This document shows positions 22,151-33,034 of a stretch of 64,000 nt of DNA, one piece after another. Origin of the DNA: Synaphobranchus kaupii (Eukaryota; Chordata; Actinopteri; Anguilliformes; Synaphobranchidae). The first letter of the stretch is position 1. Each line of letters starts with the position of its first letter. Where the stretch lies: positions 70,116,670 to 70,180,669 of the forward strand of contig CM056379.1 in the NCBI GenBank assembly GCA_029718625.1, given 5' to 3'. The translations under genes and the position numbers were made by a program. Under the pieces are notes generated by a model. That model was not told the origin of the DNA and searched no databases. It saw nothing but the letters and a program-made list of their open reading frames with translations.

Positions 22151-22282
22151 GCAATATTCATCATCAATATTTGGATACTTGAAATCTGTATGAACTGAAT
22201 AGTTATTATCAAATGAAATAAGATGGAACAGCTCCATGCATTATTTGAATAAACAACTATTTGCTCATTACCAGTATGGTAT

Positions 22283-23032
22283 TGTCGGGTAAGTGAGGAT
22301 TAGGTAAAATGTGTATTTTCTGAATCCAGCGGTTCCAACAGTCAATGCCCTTGTTAAAACGTTCAGCACTCTGAATACTGAACACAAGCGATATTGCGTA
22401 CTAGAACCCCTCACTTAACCTACATTCAAAATAAGTTTTACGTTATTTTAATTTAATAATTATTATTAAAAATGACAATCATCAATTAAATTGCCGAATT
22501 CTTTGATGGTTGATCCACCAGGTTACTGTTCGACTTACCTAACAAGCCAAAACAAAGTCTAAATCAGGTCTTGAGATTAAGTAATTTTATTAAATGAAAA
22601 CATCCAATTAGAATAATGACTGGGAATCATGCATTCACGAAGGAATGTAGGCTGACTACTTATAATTCACAAAAGTGAAGGCATTAAACCAGACATTAAT
22701 TAGGAAATACCAGTAAAGAGAGAGATAAGCCAAAAATTGCCAATATTATTTACCCTCCAGCTGAACAGGAACAAAAGGAAACGCACGAGGAACCAAAAAG
22801 AATGACTTCTTCACCAACAAACTCCAAACAGACTAAATTATTTTTCTGCTGTACACTCATAAAATACCTCCACAGGAAGACCATCCCTGTCCTGATTGGG
22901 TTAAGGTATGGGGGAGGGGGGGAGAGAGGTCATTTATGACAAAGACTGGCTTATCTTTGATGTTGGGGGGGTGAGAGAGAGACAGAGAGCGACAGAGATA
23001 GAGAGAAGAGGGGGAATATTAGATATCCTACA
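22283..23032 (-). repeat. 3' LTR of the minus-strand element
   Basis: 750 bp. It differs from the 5' LTR mainly by the segment near 22875-22925, absent from the other, and by a rearranged stretch around 22505-22550 (GTTGATCCACCAGG and CGACTTACCTA swap order and strand). It contains a GAGA-rich run at 22920-23010. Confidence 0.9.
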
Positions 23033-23042
23033 TCCCTCTCTT
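23033..23042 (-). other. Polypurine tract
   Basis: On the minus strand AAGAGAGGGA lies directly before the 3' LTR start (TGTAGG). This is the place and composition of the primer for plus-strand DNA synthesis in LTR elements. Confidence 0.7.
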
Positions 23043-23084
23043 GTAAGAATAGGTGCATGCACCCGCTAAAAACCTATTCTTACA
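23042..23084. other. Perfect 13-bp stem-loop inside the 3' LTR
   Basis: TGTAAGAATAGGT (23042-23054) pairs with ACCTATTCTTACA (23072-23084) around a 17-nt loop. It abuts the polypurine tract. Its role is unknown; it could be an RNA structure in the element's 3' region. Confidence 0.8.
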
Positions 23085-24147
23085 TCACCAAATAGGAATC
23101 ACATTTCACATTTGAACATTGAAGACAACTGTCCAAATGGTTCACCAACCATTTTTAAAACCTTTAGTCCATGCCGAGTTTAATAGTCCCTTTGTGATCT
23201 GCTGGCCAGCAGATATATGGACACACTGACGTATGTCCCATGATGATCCAGTGTGGTGCGGAGAGATATCTCTATTAGACACTCTTTTGTGTCGCTGCTG
23301 TTATGACACCCTGGTTCAGTCTCTTCCTTCTCCAGTGTCCGGGTATCTAGACTGGCAAGGGACAATCTTTGGGTAACATGCAGTGCTTTTTCCCATTAAT
23401 GTTGCAATTGCGTGAGTGAAATGCAACCTACTCCACAGTGTCTCTACCAGTTCTGCACGGCGTATGGGGGCTCTGTCTCCTGTGACAGGCAGCTGGACGA
23501 TCCACAGGCGGAAAAGTGCGGTCAAGACCTCTCTACTGACGGGCGGGGAAGCACCTCTTTCCCTGTCGAAATCCATTTTGGCTCCTTGAGCTCGGGTCCA
23601 GTTGGGTGGACTGCTGACGGCAGTCGCTTAGGCTAGCTTCCCGCGGCAGGGTATGGGTCCGGTTGCACTTGTGCCTCTGGGGGTCCTTCAGGGAGTGGCA
23701 GGAGAAGACTGTGGGACTTTAGGGTTTAGGCCTTATCACTCACAGCAACATGTGAAGAGGGGAACACTGCATATTATAAGCACTTAGTCCATTCAGGGGA
23801 ACCTTACGGACAGGATTTACCATCCACGGGATTGTCAGTCCAAATAATCACCTGAATAGGGCAGACTTGTCCATAACTGTCCAGGAACAGCATTGGCGGG
23901 GGCACCTACACTTTAGAAAAGCGACTTAAAAACATGGGCATGGTCTTATGTTAAAAGGTGGTGGTAGGGGTGGGGGGGGGGTGCCAGTTTTACCTCCTAG
24001 AACCCCAGTGTGGTTACTGGCAGTCCTTTGGCTGCGGAGGGCCACAGCGTTCAGCAAACCGGGATGACAGGAGGCATCCTGTCATCTTGCTTCTTGCGCA
24101 CGTGCATGCCCCTTATAACCACGCCTGTCTCATCTCTGTCCAGGGGT
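23085..24147 (-). other. Internal region of the LTR element, no clear gene
   Basis: Frames on both strands are short and do not match each other or a known protein. There is a G run at 23970-23980. By position this is where pol would be in a complete element. Confidence 0.5.
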
Positions 24148-25497
24148 CTATGCCAGTTTTGGCTTTGGTTCCCTCTCTGGGCAGCTAGGCTGATCGTCGC
24201 TCGTAGGCATCCAGTCCATCACTGCTCTCCGAACACTTCTGATGTCGGAAAGGGGCTCTTGCACTTTCCCTGGATGACATGTGTGTACGATGTTTGCAGG
24301 TGTGGCTCGGGGGTAGAGAGACAAGGGTGGGGGAAGCTGTTGTTCTAACTTGGCTGCTTTCATCTTGCTTTGGACTGCAAGACAACACTCTGGCAGAGAC
24401 TTTGAGGGCCAGAGGAGTCGTAAAACGGCAGTAGACAGAGATTCCCCAGATTCAGCAGGAGGGGAAGCAGCAGGAGGGGAAGAAAAGTCCACAAGGGGTG
24501 GGGTGGGGTCCTCGGCCTGGGGGGACTTATCTGTGGGGGCTGACTCCACCTGCTGTGGTGCGTAGACCTCTCCACCTGGCAGGGCTGATGGGCCTATAGA
24601 AGCCGGTCCCGCGTCCTGCGGTTCAACGGTCTCCTCACCAGGCTGGGCTGCTGTGTCTGCAGTAGCAGGTTCTGCCCCCAGGGGTTCGACGGTCTCCTCA
24701 CCAGGCTGGGCTGCTGTGTCTGCAGTAGCAGGTTCTGCCCCCAGGGGTTTGACGGTCTCCTCACCAGGCTGGGCTGCTGTGTCTGCAGTAGCAGGTTCTG
24801 CCTCCAGGGGTTTGACGGTCTCCTCACCTGGCGCAGTTGAGAGGACTGCAGCAGCGGATTCCACACAGAGCCGTTTCCCCCAAATTCCTCCAGTGAAGGG
24901 GGGCTCACCAGGGGGGTGGCTACATTGGCTGTGGAGGTGACAAAATCCACAGAATTGTCCAAGCCTGAAGGGGGTGGGGATGAGTCAATGGAGAGTGGTG
25001 TATTGTCCTCGGTGGGGGGTGGTGCCTGGGTTATGGCTGGAATGGCTCCATCCACTGCTCCTATCAGCGCAGGCTGTACTGCCACAGAAGAAACTGGTTT
25101 GGCAGTAACTTCTGACTGACAGTGGTGCTTTTCCCAAGCCAGTTTCCACATTTGGTTTACATCCTTCCCATGCCTGCTTTGACCGCCGGAGGTAGAGAAA
25201 ATGTTGTCTTTTCTCTAGGTACGACCTTATCCCTTGGACAATCTTGCGCTTGGTTTCATCACTATCTGGAGAAATCAGATAGTCCAAATACTCAGTCCGC
25301 AGGTTGTAGGTTGCCTCCTCCTTCAGCTGGTCCATTGCCTTGAGCTATTCTGCAAATTTTGGGCACTGGGCTATCAAATATTGCCGTTCTGATAACATGA
25401 GATACCACTGCTGATCCAACCTTGACTGGACAGGGAATGCTGGTAGGTCAGCAGTGGAGGGTAAACGAGGCATCTCTCTCTTTGTCTGGTATGCCAT
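24148..25497 (-). pseudogene. Gag-like protein remnant with 21-residue repeats
   Basis: Translation would start at 25497 (MAYQTKREMPRLPSTADLP), 132 nt inside the primer site. TAG at 25345-25347 breaks the frame, which goes on through MDQLKEEATYNLRTEYLDYL and SDETKRKIVQGIRSYLEKRQ, helical and charged like a capsid or matrix. After a frame change near 25130 the protein becomes Pro/Thr/Ser-rich, then after another near 24865 it enters a 21-residue tandem repeat (PGEETVKPLGAEPATADTAA and one more residue). It ends at 24148 with a basic tail. The gag role is inferred from position and composition; no zinc knuckle is visible. Confidence 0.6.
24628..24816 (-). repeat. 63-bp tandem repeat, three copies, in the gag-like frame
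   Basis: Copies start at 24628, 24691 and 24754, and a partial one starts at 24817. The unit is a multiple of three, so each adds 21 residues without changing frame. Copies differ by single bases, suggesting recent expansion. Confidence 0.9.
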
Positions 25498-25628
25498 AAT
25501 AACATGTAATTTTTTTCAAAATAAAATCAATAAATCTAAGACCAGTCGATTAGAAAAAGATTTGAACTTGTCTCAGAGTTTACCGCAGTTTACTCAATAG
25601 TAAAATTTAGTATGCTATAGGACAACCT

Positions 25629-25646
25629 ATCTCGGTGGGACCTCCA
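25629..25646 (-). other. tRNA-Gln-type primer binding site
   Basis: On the minus strand TGGAGGTCCCACCGAGAT begins 4 nt after the 5' LTR. It is the complement of a tRNA 3' end ATCTCGGTGGGACCTCCA, which from memory matches vertebrate tRNA-Gln with one difference. This fixes orientation and start of reverse transcription. Confidence 0.75.
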
Positions 25647-25650
25647 ATTA

Positions 25651-26360
25651 TGTCGGGTAAGTGAGGATTAGGTAAAATGTGTATTTTCTGAATCCAGCGG
25701 TTCCAACAGTCAATGCCCTTGTTAAAACGTTCAGCACTCTGAATACTGAACACAAGCGATATTGCGTGCTAGAACCCCTCACTTAACCTACATTCAAAAT
25801 AAGTTGTACGTTATTTTAATTTAATAATTATTATTAAAAATGACAATCATCAATTAAATCGCCGAATTCTTTGATAGGTAAGTCGAACAGTAACCTGGTG
25901 GATCAACCAACAAGCCAAAACAAAGTCTAAATCAGGTCTTGAGATTAAGTAATTTTATTAAATGAAAACATTCAATTAGAATAATGACTGGGAATCATGC
26001 ATTCACGAAGGAATGTAGGCTGACTACTTATAATTCACAAAAGTGAAGGCATTAAACCAGACATTAATTAGGAAATACCAGTAAAGAGAGAGATAAGCCA
26101 AAAATTGCCAATATTATTTACCCTCCAGTTGAACAGGAACAAAAGGAAACGCACGAGGAACCAAAAAGAATGACTTCTTCACCAACAAACTCCAAACAGA
26201 CAATTCTTTTTCTGCGGTACACTCATAAAATACCTTTTATGGGGGGGGGTCATTTATGACAAAGACTGGCTTATCTTTCATGTTGGGGGGGGGTGAGAGA
26301 GAGGGAGAGACAGAGAGCGACAGAGATAGAGAGAAGAGGGGGAATATTAGATATCCTACA
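25651..26360 (-). repeat. 5' LTR of the minus-strand element
   Basis: 710 bp, homologous to 22283-23032. The U5 end (25651-25720) holds TCTGAATCCAGCG at 25687-25699 on the plus strand, the sequence of a tRNA-Gln anticodon arm, so the element RNA carries its complement about 40 nt upstream of the primer site. Confidence 0.9.
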
Positions 26361-26364
26361 GTAT

Positions 26365-26756
26365 TTTTTAAATTGTACAGCTTTTTGCACATCCCATTCC
26401 AACAATTCTGGACCTGAATGTATAATCATGTTAAAGGTACAACTTTTTTTTATGGTCCTTCAAACGTAAACAAACTTTTTTTTTCGTACATCTTAAAGTA
26501 TCTTTTAGCTCTGACAGAGCTCTTGATACAAGGAATATCAGTTTGTAAGTGCTAAAAATGAGTTTTAGATGTACTTTAAAAGCCATAAAAGGTTTTTTAC
26601 ATTTGTATTGTTTGTAAACATTAGAGCAAAACAGGCTTGTATTTTGAGTTATGGTGCAATAATAACAATTAAAAGAGCACATTGTCCATCTAGAAGTCCT
26701 ACTCGCGAGTGAGTACACTGGTCCACTTGCAATGGTACACTTGTCCAAGGCACTTA
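26365..26756. other. Unassigned DNA
   Basis: A/T-rich; no gene or named repeat recognised. The minus frame at 26431-26748 has no features of a known protein. Confidence 0.5.
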
Positions 26757-27209
26757 CTACTCAGCTTTGTAGTGGTGGCCGACGATTGTGGTGTGCCGGT
26801 CTGGGCCAAAAATGCCAGGGCCGATTTCTTGTCCCAGTCCAGCCCTGGTTGGGTGTAGAAATCGGTCAGTATAGCTGTATTGATTCATGAATTGTGATAA
26901 AGTCTGTGCCATTTTAGAGGGAGCTGCATTTTTGGGGTTTGATTTATCAAAGAGGGGGTTTATTACAGTGTTCATATCACCCCCAAGTATCAAGTAATGA
27001 GAATGTAATTTGGGGATTGAAGAAAGGAGCTTCTTCACAAAGTCTTCATCGTCGTGATTAGGGGCATACACATTTACTAACACCACTGGGTACTGACATA
27101 AACTGCCAGCAACAATTACAGACCCATTGACCCCCCCCCCCCCCCCCACGTTACAGGAGATCATTCGAACTGTACGTCCCATACCCTTATTTACATTACT
27201 GTTAGCCAT
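26757..27209 (-). pseudogene. L1-like LINE endonuclease fragment
   Basis: The frame opens near 27209 and contains MISCNVGG, a Gly/C-tract (27131-27149) and VVLVNVYAPNHDDEDFVKKL. LILGGDMNTVINPLFDKS holds the GGD(F)N motif of APE-type endonucleases, and FMNQYSYTDRF also matches this family. It stops at 26757 before the end of the domain and no RT follows. The style (SCN, GGD-N, LD) fits L1-group rather than L2/CR1 elements, so it is a second LINE type in the window. Confidence 0.8.
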
Positions 27210-27972
27210 GCGATAAACAGTTGTTTAAATCCAGAAGCGACTGTGACATATGGAATGACCCATACATATCTGTCCCCAAGCAGATGAAAGAGAACAAAAC
27301 AAAGAACAGAAAAAAAAGAAGAAAAAGTATTTACATGTACAGTATACAATGTACCTGACATTGCAGTTTGTGTCGAGACATTAATATGTAACCATTAATA
27401 AGTAATTAAGATGTAATCAGCAACATTAGATTAAAACACAAAGATCCGTTTCCAGGGCATGGAGTAGAGGAGGTGGTAGTGGAGGAAGGGTGGGTGCATT
27501 TTTCGATTATTGGGACGCACCCTAAAAGCATTGAAATTAACAGGCTTAATGCTACAATTATGTGAACCAACAGCTGAAATTTGAACTGACAATTATGTGT
27601 ATTCATGAATTAACCCTATATTAACATGAACAGTATACTTTGCTTGGTATCAACAACTGAACAAATACATAGATACATTTAATACTAATAAAATAAACGT
27701 AGAGCTAAACATAGGCTATGAGTTTCAAAGATTTTTGAGTGTAAAGTTGCTTTAACTTGTTTGACCAGATTCTAGGCTGTATTTAAAGACATTTCCCCCC
27801 ATTGAACACATAGGCCTAATAGGCTGTCAAAAAAGACTTATTAGTCATTCTACCACATATTCGTACTCATGTGAGACCGTGGGAATATCTTCTGATGGCA
27901 CATTACAGTTAAAGCAGAAGATTTGCGCATGACCTTTTAAGAGAGTGTCCTTGTCGTTTTCCTGTCAAATAA
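27210..27972. other. Unassigned DNA next to the L1 fragment
   Basis: It could include 5' sequence of the L1 fragment, but no ORF1-like frame is visible. Confidence 0.4.
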
Positions 27973-27977
27973 TAATC

Positions 27978-29700
27978 TGTCATGGTTTTGAACCCTGTTT
28001 CCCGATGCGGTCGTTTTCCTCGGTGGCCACGCGAGGGCGCTGCCCTTTTGGTAGATGCTTGCTCCGCCCTGCTGAGTTGGCGTAGCTTCTGTTAAGCGTT
28101 TACACCTGTACGTAGTCACCTGTTAGATATTTAAGCCTTCCGTTTCCTTCTATCGGGGCTTCGACATTAATTGTTCATTGTTTGTACTGTGGTGTTATTG
28201 TTGGCTGTGAGTTCTCGTACCGTTTTGGCTACTCGCCTATTTTTAGTGTCTCTTTTTAGAGGCAGGGCTTATTTCTTACTGGCTTGGTAGTTGATTATCT
28301 CGTAGAAGTTTGGGACCGTAAATCTCTGCTCTATTTTGCCTTTTTAGTGCTTTTTCTCCGTGTATGGAGTTTTGGGCGATTCTGTTCGGAACAGTAGTTC
28401 TGTTCGCCCTTCGGCACGTCTTCCCATAGGGAGATCGGGCGTTTCGCTTCTGCTAGGTTGCTTAGCTTGTAGAAGTGTAGAGTAGCTGTTCTTTGTTCCC
28501 CTTCGCCTGTTATTTGGTTTTCTTACTGAGAAACCTGGCGTTTTGCTTCTACTCAATACCGTGTTACTGTGAGCCAGTAAGTAGCTTTGGTGCGTTTATT
28601 TCTTGTTTTGTCTCCTTCTCATGGACTACGTCCCCCTTTGCTGTGAGTCGGGGTTTTTCGTTACATTTCTCCTTACTGAAAGGCAGGGCTTGTATTTGTG
28701 TTTGTGCTTGTGTAAGTCAGTTAGCCGATAGTTTCGGTGCAGCTGTCCCATCGTCTTTTGTGCTCTTTCTCCGTGTATGGAGATTTGGGCGATTCTGTTC
28801 GCCCTTCGGTGCAATTCGTCTCTTAGGGAGACCGGGCGATGTTTTGGACATGTTTGCGTTTGACTGTGAGCCTTAAACTAGCCATGGAACGTTAAATCTC
28901 TGTTCCTGTTCGCCTCGTTACATTTCCCCTTACTGAGAGGCAGGGCTTGTATTTGTGTTTGTGCTTGTGTAAGTCAGTTAGCCGATAGTTTCGGTACAGC
29001 TGTCCCATCGTCTTTTGTGCTTTTTCTCCGTGTATGGAGACTTGGGCGATTCTGTTCGCCCTTCGGTGCAATTCGTCTCTTAGGGAGACCGGGCGATGTT
29101 TTGGACATGTTTGCGTGTGACTGCGAGCCTCAAACTATGCCTTGGAACATTAATTATCTGTTCCTTTGCCTCGTTATATCTCCTTACTGAGAGGTTAGGG
29201 CGTGGCTCCATTTTATTTAAGCTTAGTCATTTTGCTGGTAAGGCTATGGGACTGCGGTTCTCCGTCGGCTTGCCTGTAAAATGTTTCTTCCCCCTGGGAG
29301 ATCGGGCGTTTACCCCCTTTAGGTTCTGCATGTGACTGTTAGTGTTAGCTTATGGAAGTAGCCACGGAACGTTTTATCTGTTCTTTCACCTCCTCTTATA
29401 CCATCATTTCATTCTGCTATATTTGTTGACTGTTTATTTATTTGTGCCTTCACGCTACTCGCCCGTTATTATTTTGTCTCGTTACCGAGACAGGGCGCGT
29501 ATTTATTTCTGGCTGTTCAGATCCCTGTCCTTGCGCTCTACTTGGCGTTTGACAGTGAGCCATTTAGTAGCGTTTGTTGTGGTGTTCGTTGTCTTGTCTC
29601 CTCCCTTATCTGCGGGTATTCCGCCTTAGTGGCCTAAGGGCTTAATGAATCCCCTTGCTGCGTTTGGCTCCTCCCATCTCACACGTTACGCCCCATTACA
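27978..29700 (+). repeat. Long solo LTR (1723 bp) with perfect target duplication
   Basis: It begins TGTCATGGTTTTGAACCC and ends CCCCATTACA. TAATC flanks both sides (27973-27977 and 29701-29705). There is no internal region. A tandem duplication of about 257 bp lies inside (copies beginning near 28660 and 28917). Frames at 28493-28876 and 29096-29629 are chance frames in this LTR. Same family as 36873-38809. Confidence 0.93.
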
Positions 29701-29705
29701 TAATC

Positions 29706-30420
29706 ACGTCCCAATGATTGTAAAGGCCAGTCAAACAGATGAGTTGTATCTAACCACAGGAAAAGGGGGCTAAAGTCTGGCAGGACTGTTGAAAACCAAA
29801 AACATGAAATCATGCTTGAAACCACAAATGTTGGGCGATGTAGCCTAGATGAAAAAGCTGTGTCCACAGGTCAAGGAAAAGATGTCAAATTGCATTGTAC
29901 AGTTCTATCCAATTATCTGTGCGCATGATCTTTCCAATAGTGTTGAGCTCTGTGCCTCGTGAGATTACCGTTTATATACATCTAGGGATATAAACGGTAA
30001 TCTCAATATTTGAACTGAAATTACTATATACAAATATAGCTGCAAGCAGCGACTATACGGGGTCCAAGCATAAGGTTTGTAATTTTGTTGTAATCATGTT
30101 ACACTGGTTTCCTTTTACAATCGAGTCTCGGAAGGTATAGGTGAGACACATGTAGCTGCATGACGTGAGTGTCTAAACATGAATATGTATAAAAGTTCAA
30201 ACTGGTTTCAGACCACCACCTTCAGTTAATTCTGGGTAAACTAAATAATTTGAGAAGACATTCATGAAAGAGACCTTCAATCTGAGGCAATGCCTAGATA
30301 TTAACTCAAAAAATGTCTTTTAGTGTTTCCTACCCCATTAATGTGAAAATAAGATTTGTAGATGTGAAAAGCATAAGAAAGCGCATGTTGTGTTGTCGAA
30401 AAAGAAACGCAACCTTTGGT
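29706..30420. other. Unassigned DNA with a hairpin and a fish repeat fragment
   Basis: Contains the hairpin at 29961-30004. After it comes ATAGCTGCAAGCAGCGA near 30036-30052, a phrase I associate with a common fish repeat. No gene is seen. Confidence 0.45.
29961..30004. other. Perfect 17-bp inverted repeat
   Basis: GAGATTACCGTTTATAT at 29961-29977 and its exact reverse complement at 29988-30004, with a 10-nt loop. Possibly the relic of a tiny inverted-repeat transposon. Confidence 0.9.
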
Positions 30421-30486
30421 ACCTGGTGGGATTTGAACCCGGGTCTCCCGCATCGAAGACAATCGCTCTAACTACAAAGCCATCGC
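30421..30486 (-). ncRNA. tRNA-like sequence, probably a SINE head
   Basis: On the minus strand it carries an A-box-like TGGCTTTGTAGTTAGAG and a B-box GGTTCAAATCC, with tRNA spacing and a pairable D stem (GCTT/GAGC). The acceptor and anticodon stems do not pair well, so it is not a functional tRNA. A tRNA-derived SINE or tRNA pseudogene is likely. The stretch from 30360 to 30420 is partly repeated near 30675-30720. Confidence 0.6.
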
Positions 30487-30929
30487 AGATGTTGTATGGA
30501 ATGGGGAGAATTATTGGAGGGTATGGAGCATTTTTGATGAAGAATTTGGGTGGAAAAAGAATAACTTTATTAAACCTTTATTTGTTTCACTCATTTAAGT
30601 ACTAGTGAAACAGTGAATAGTTAATATAGTAAAATCTCTTCGCCTTTGCAATAATGTGAAAAGAACATTATTAAGTGTGAAAAGCATAACAAACTCTGCA
30701 TTGTTTTCATCGAAAAGAAAAGTGTAGGGACAATAGGAACTACAATTCCATACAGTCCACAGGAGGCTCCTCCTCCACGTTGGAAGTGACGTAGGACGTT
30801 GTACCAGTTGTGATTTCCGCACTGTAACGTGATCCTGCACAGCGGAATGCGCAACTGGCAATAAAGTTTATAATGGGGGGCAACACACCCAGTTCAGCCA
30901 GTTCTTCCTGCAGTTTTCTTCCGGACCAG

Positions 30930-31230
30930 TTTTCCGCTGAACGTGTCTCATCTCTGGGCCCGTGAGGCCTGGAGCACGCCCGGGGTCCGAGCCCTCGCTC
31001 TACAGGAAGCATCGGCAGCCCGTGGCTCTGACCCAACCGAGCGAGGCGGGCTCATCTACCCCCGGCTATCGGCCACGGAGGACTGGAGACGAGACGCAAG
31101 GAGGCAACGCGAGCACCCGGTGGTGAAGAAGAACCACCAAGCGGACCACGTAGCCAGATCCTGCAGCAGAGCACCGCCGGTCCCCAAAGAGGCAAGCGGT
31201 CTGCAGTAGGATGGCGCTGCATAGTTCGGG
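30930..31230. other. CpG-rich patch with no assigned gene
   Basis: About 300 bp with many CpG dinucleotides, unlike its neighbours. The plus frame 30943-31209 and the minus frames 31056-31400 and 30740-31036 are all open because of composition; none is recognisable. It could be a CpG island with an untranslated first exon, or the 5' end of a retroelement. A donor-like AAGTAAGG is at 31433-31440. Confidence 0.35.
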
Positions 31231-31869
31231 AGAGATAATGCGACCGGTTCCATTATCCCGTAAGAACGACGAAAGAAATCTGTTCCAGGGACCCAAGATG
31301 AGGCGGACGTTTCCCCATATCTTCCACAACCCCTGCGAACTCGCCACAACAGAATCAGGGCAACCAGATTTCCCCTTTTCATTGTGAGTGTGCGATCCAA
31401 CGGAAGAACCTATTTAACGGACTTTAATTCAAGTAAGGCTGTAACATGGGCAATAGCATATTAGTTAGCAAAAGAAACATGTTTGTGACTGGATGTATGT
31501 AACTGCTATTGAAAGGTTAATGTGTGTTCTGTAAAAGTTTTGTTACCGTTTTACTTTGGATGGTTTTATGCCATCCACCGCGCTGCGTTAGGTTTAATGC
31601 ATCCACGCACAGAGCGTATCTTGCATGCGATCTATCTTTAAACACTAACCAGCCGTAATATTAACACTGCACGCTGATCTCAACGCACACGCATTTAAGC
31701 TTACGGCTATCCCTTATGTGTGGTATGGTTCATGCGCCGCCATTAGCTAGCTCCAGCAAAAGCTAGTTTCAAACCTCCCTCCATCTTAGTTTCTTTGTTC
31801 TCATTGAACACGTGTCCGTGGCAACCCCCACACGTAGGAGAACATGGAAATTCCACACACGCCCAACGC

Positions 31870-31870
<1 letters not shown>

Positions 31871-31966
<96 letters not shown>
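31871..31966. repeat. AC dinucleotide microsatellite
   Basis: About 42 AC units, then an ACACCCACACACACA end. Overlapping frames at 31743-32047 are translations of it. Confidence 0.98.
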
Positions 31967-31967
<1 letters not shown>

Positions 31968-33031
31968 GTTTGTTGTACATTATAGCAGTGAATCGTGCCT
32001 TGCTCTGTTTGGTACTTTGTGTTAAATAAACTATTACATTTATCCAAGATTGCCTGTATTAATGTTGCTCTTGTGTTGAACTGAATCAGCCAATGCTAAT
32101 CGCAGGGATTCCCCAAAATGCCTTCACCTTCTAGCTGGATCATTTATATTAATTCAGTATCAACTGAGTACATGATATTGTGATTTTGCTAAGACAATTA
32201 TTAATGTGTAATTTTATTGCTAATTAATTTAATTATTAATTCAAGTTACCCATTTTTAGTTAGTATATTCTCTTTTGAGAATAATATATAAATTTTATGA
32301 GACTGATTTATTATACAAAACCATGCCACCAGTTGTATAAGGATGGTAGTGGCGTATCGCAGTACATAAGTGAAGCCCTGTGTATAGATTGAAATGAATA
32401 TTCCCTACAAATGTAAAAGGAACCCTGGAAGTGGAAGGGAGATTGGAAACCATTTCAATAAGACCACAGCAGCACAGCTGGAGGAAGGGAAGCCAGAGGC
32501 AGCCCTGAGTGAGAACCGAGGAAGCAAGGTAAACTCCTCAAATAGGGTACCATGTCCGACCCTCTGCATGCCTCATGGCAGTCCAGAGAATCAGGAGAGA
32601 ATAAGCTGCAAGAAGAAAACAGTAGAACTAATTAGGGCAGATAGCGACTCGGAACGATGCAAGAAAAAAGAATAATGGGAAAGACAGGAAGAAGAGGAAA
32701 TAAGAAAAGAATCCTTCACTTCAGAATCTGAAGGAAGCAGCAAGCAAGGATGTACCACCGGATATCGAAGGGCAATAGAGAAAACAGAGGAAGGGGTTGA
32801 AATAAGGGAGGGAGAGACAAAAGGGAGAAGAGAACCAATGAGACCTGAGACCCGAGGGGAAGAGAATATGACAGAGGAACAGTGAAACTAAGGTCAACTG
32901 CCTACCCCAGAGAAGAATCAAGTTCCTCTGATGGTGAGGTCTCAGGCGACAGTATCTCTCTCGTGAGAAGAATGAATGAGAATATAACAAGGGGAACACT
33001 GGAGGAAACCCAAAGGGATGTGAAAGGAGCA
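31967..33031. other. Unassigned DNA with purine-rich chance frames
   Basis: The plus frame 32394-32675 and the following purine-rich stretch to 32880 read as charged, Ser/Glu-rich peptides with many breaks. They might be old coding sequence of a retroelement, but no domain is visible. Confidence 0.4.
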
Positions 33032-33034
33032 TAA

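Larger units (their letters stand above)
22283..26360 (-). mobile_element. LTR retroelement with both LTRs, gag only
   Basis: The direct repeats 22283-23032 and 25651-26360 are near-identical and both run TGTCGGG...CCTACA on the plus strand. The 4-bp GTAT flanks the whole (22279-22282 and 26361-26364). The primer site beside the right LTR and the polypurine tract beside the left LTR both show minus-strand orientation. The internal 2.6 kb has only a broken gag-like frame, with no protease, RT or integrase, so the element needed another's enzymes. Family not determined. Confidence 0.9.

Noticed and set aside
28493..29629. Hydrophobic-looking frames as membrane protein genes
   Set aside because: They lie inside a solo LTR with a perfect target duplication and are T-rich chance frames.
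30421..30486. A functional tRNA gene
   Set aside because: The A and B boxes are present, but the acceptor and anticodon stems do not pair; a SINE head or pseudogene is more likely.
31743..32047. Frames with long Cys-Val or His-Thr runs
   Set aside because: They are translations of the AC microsatellite.
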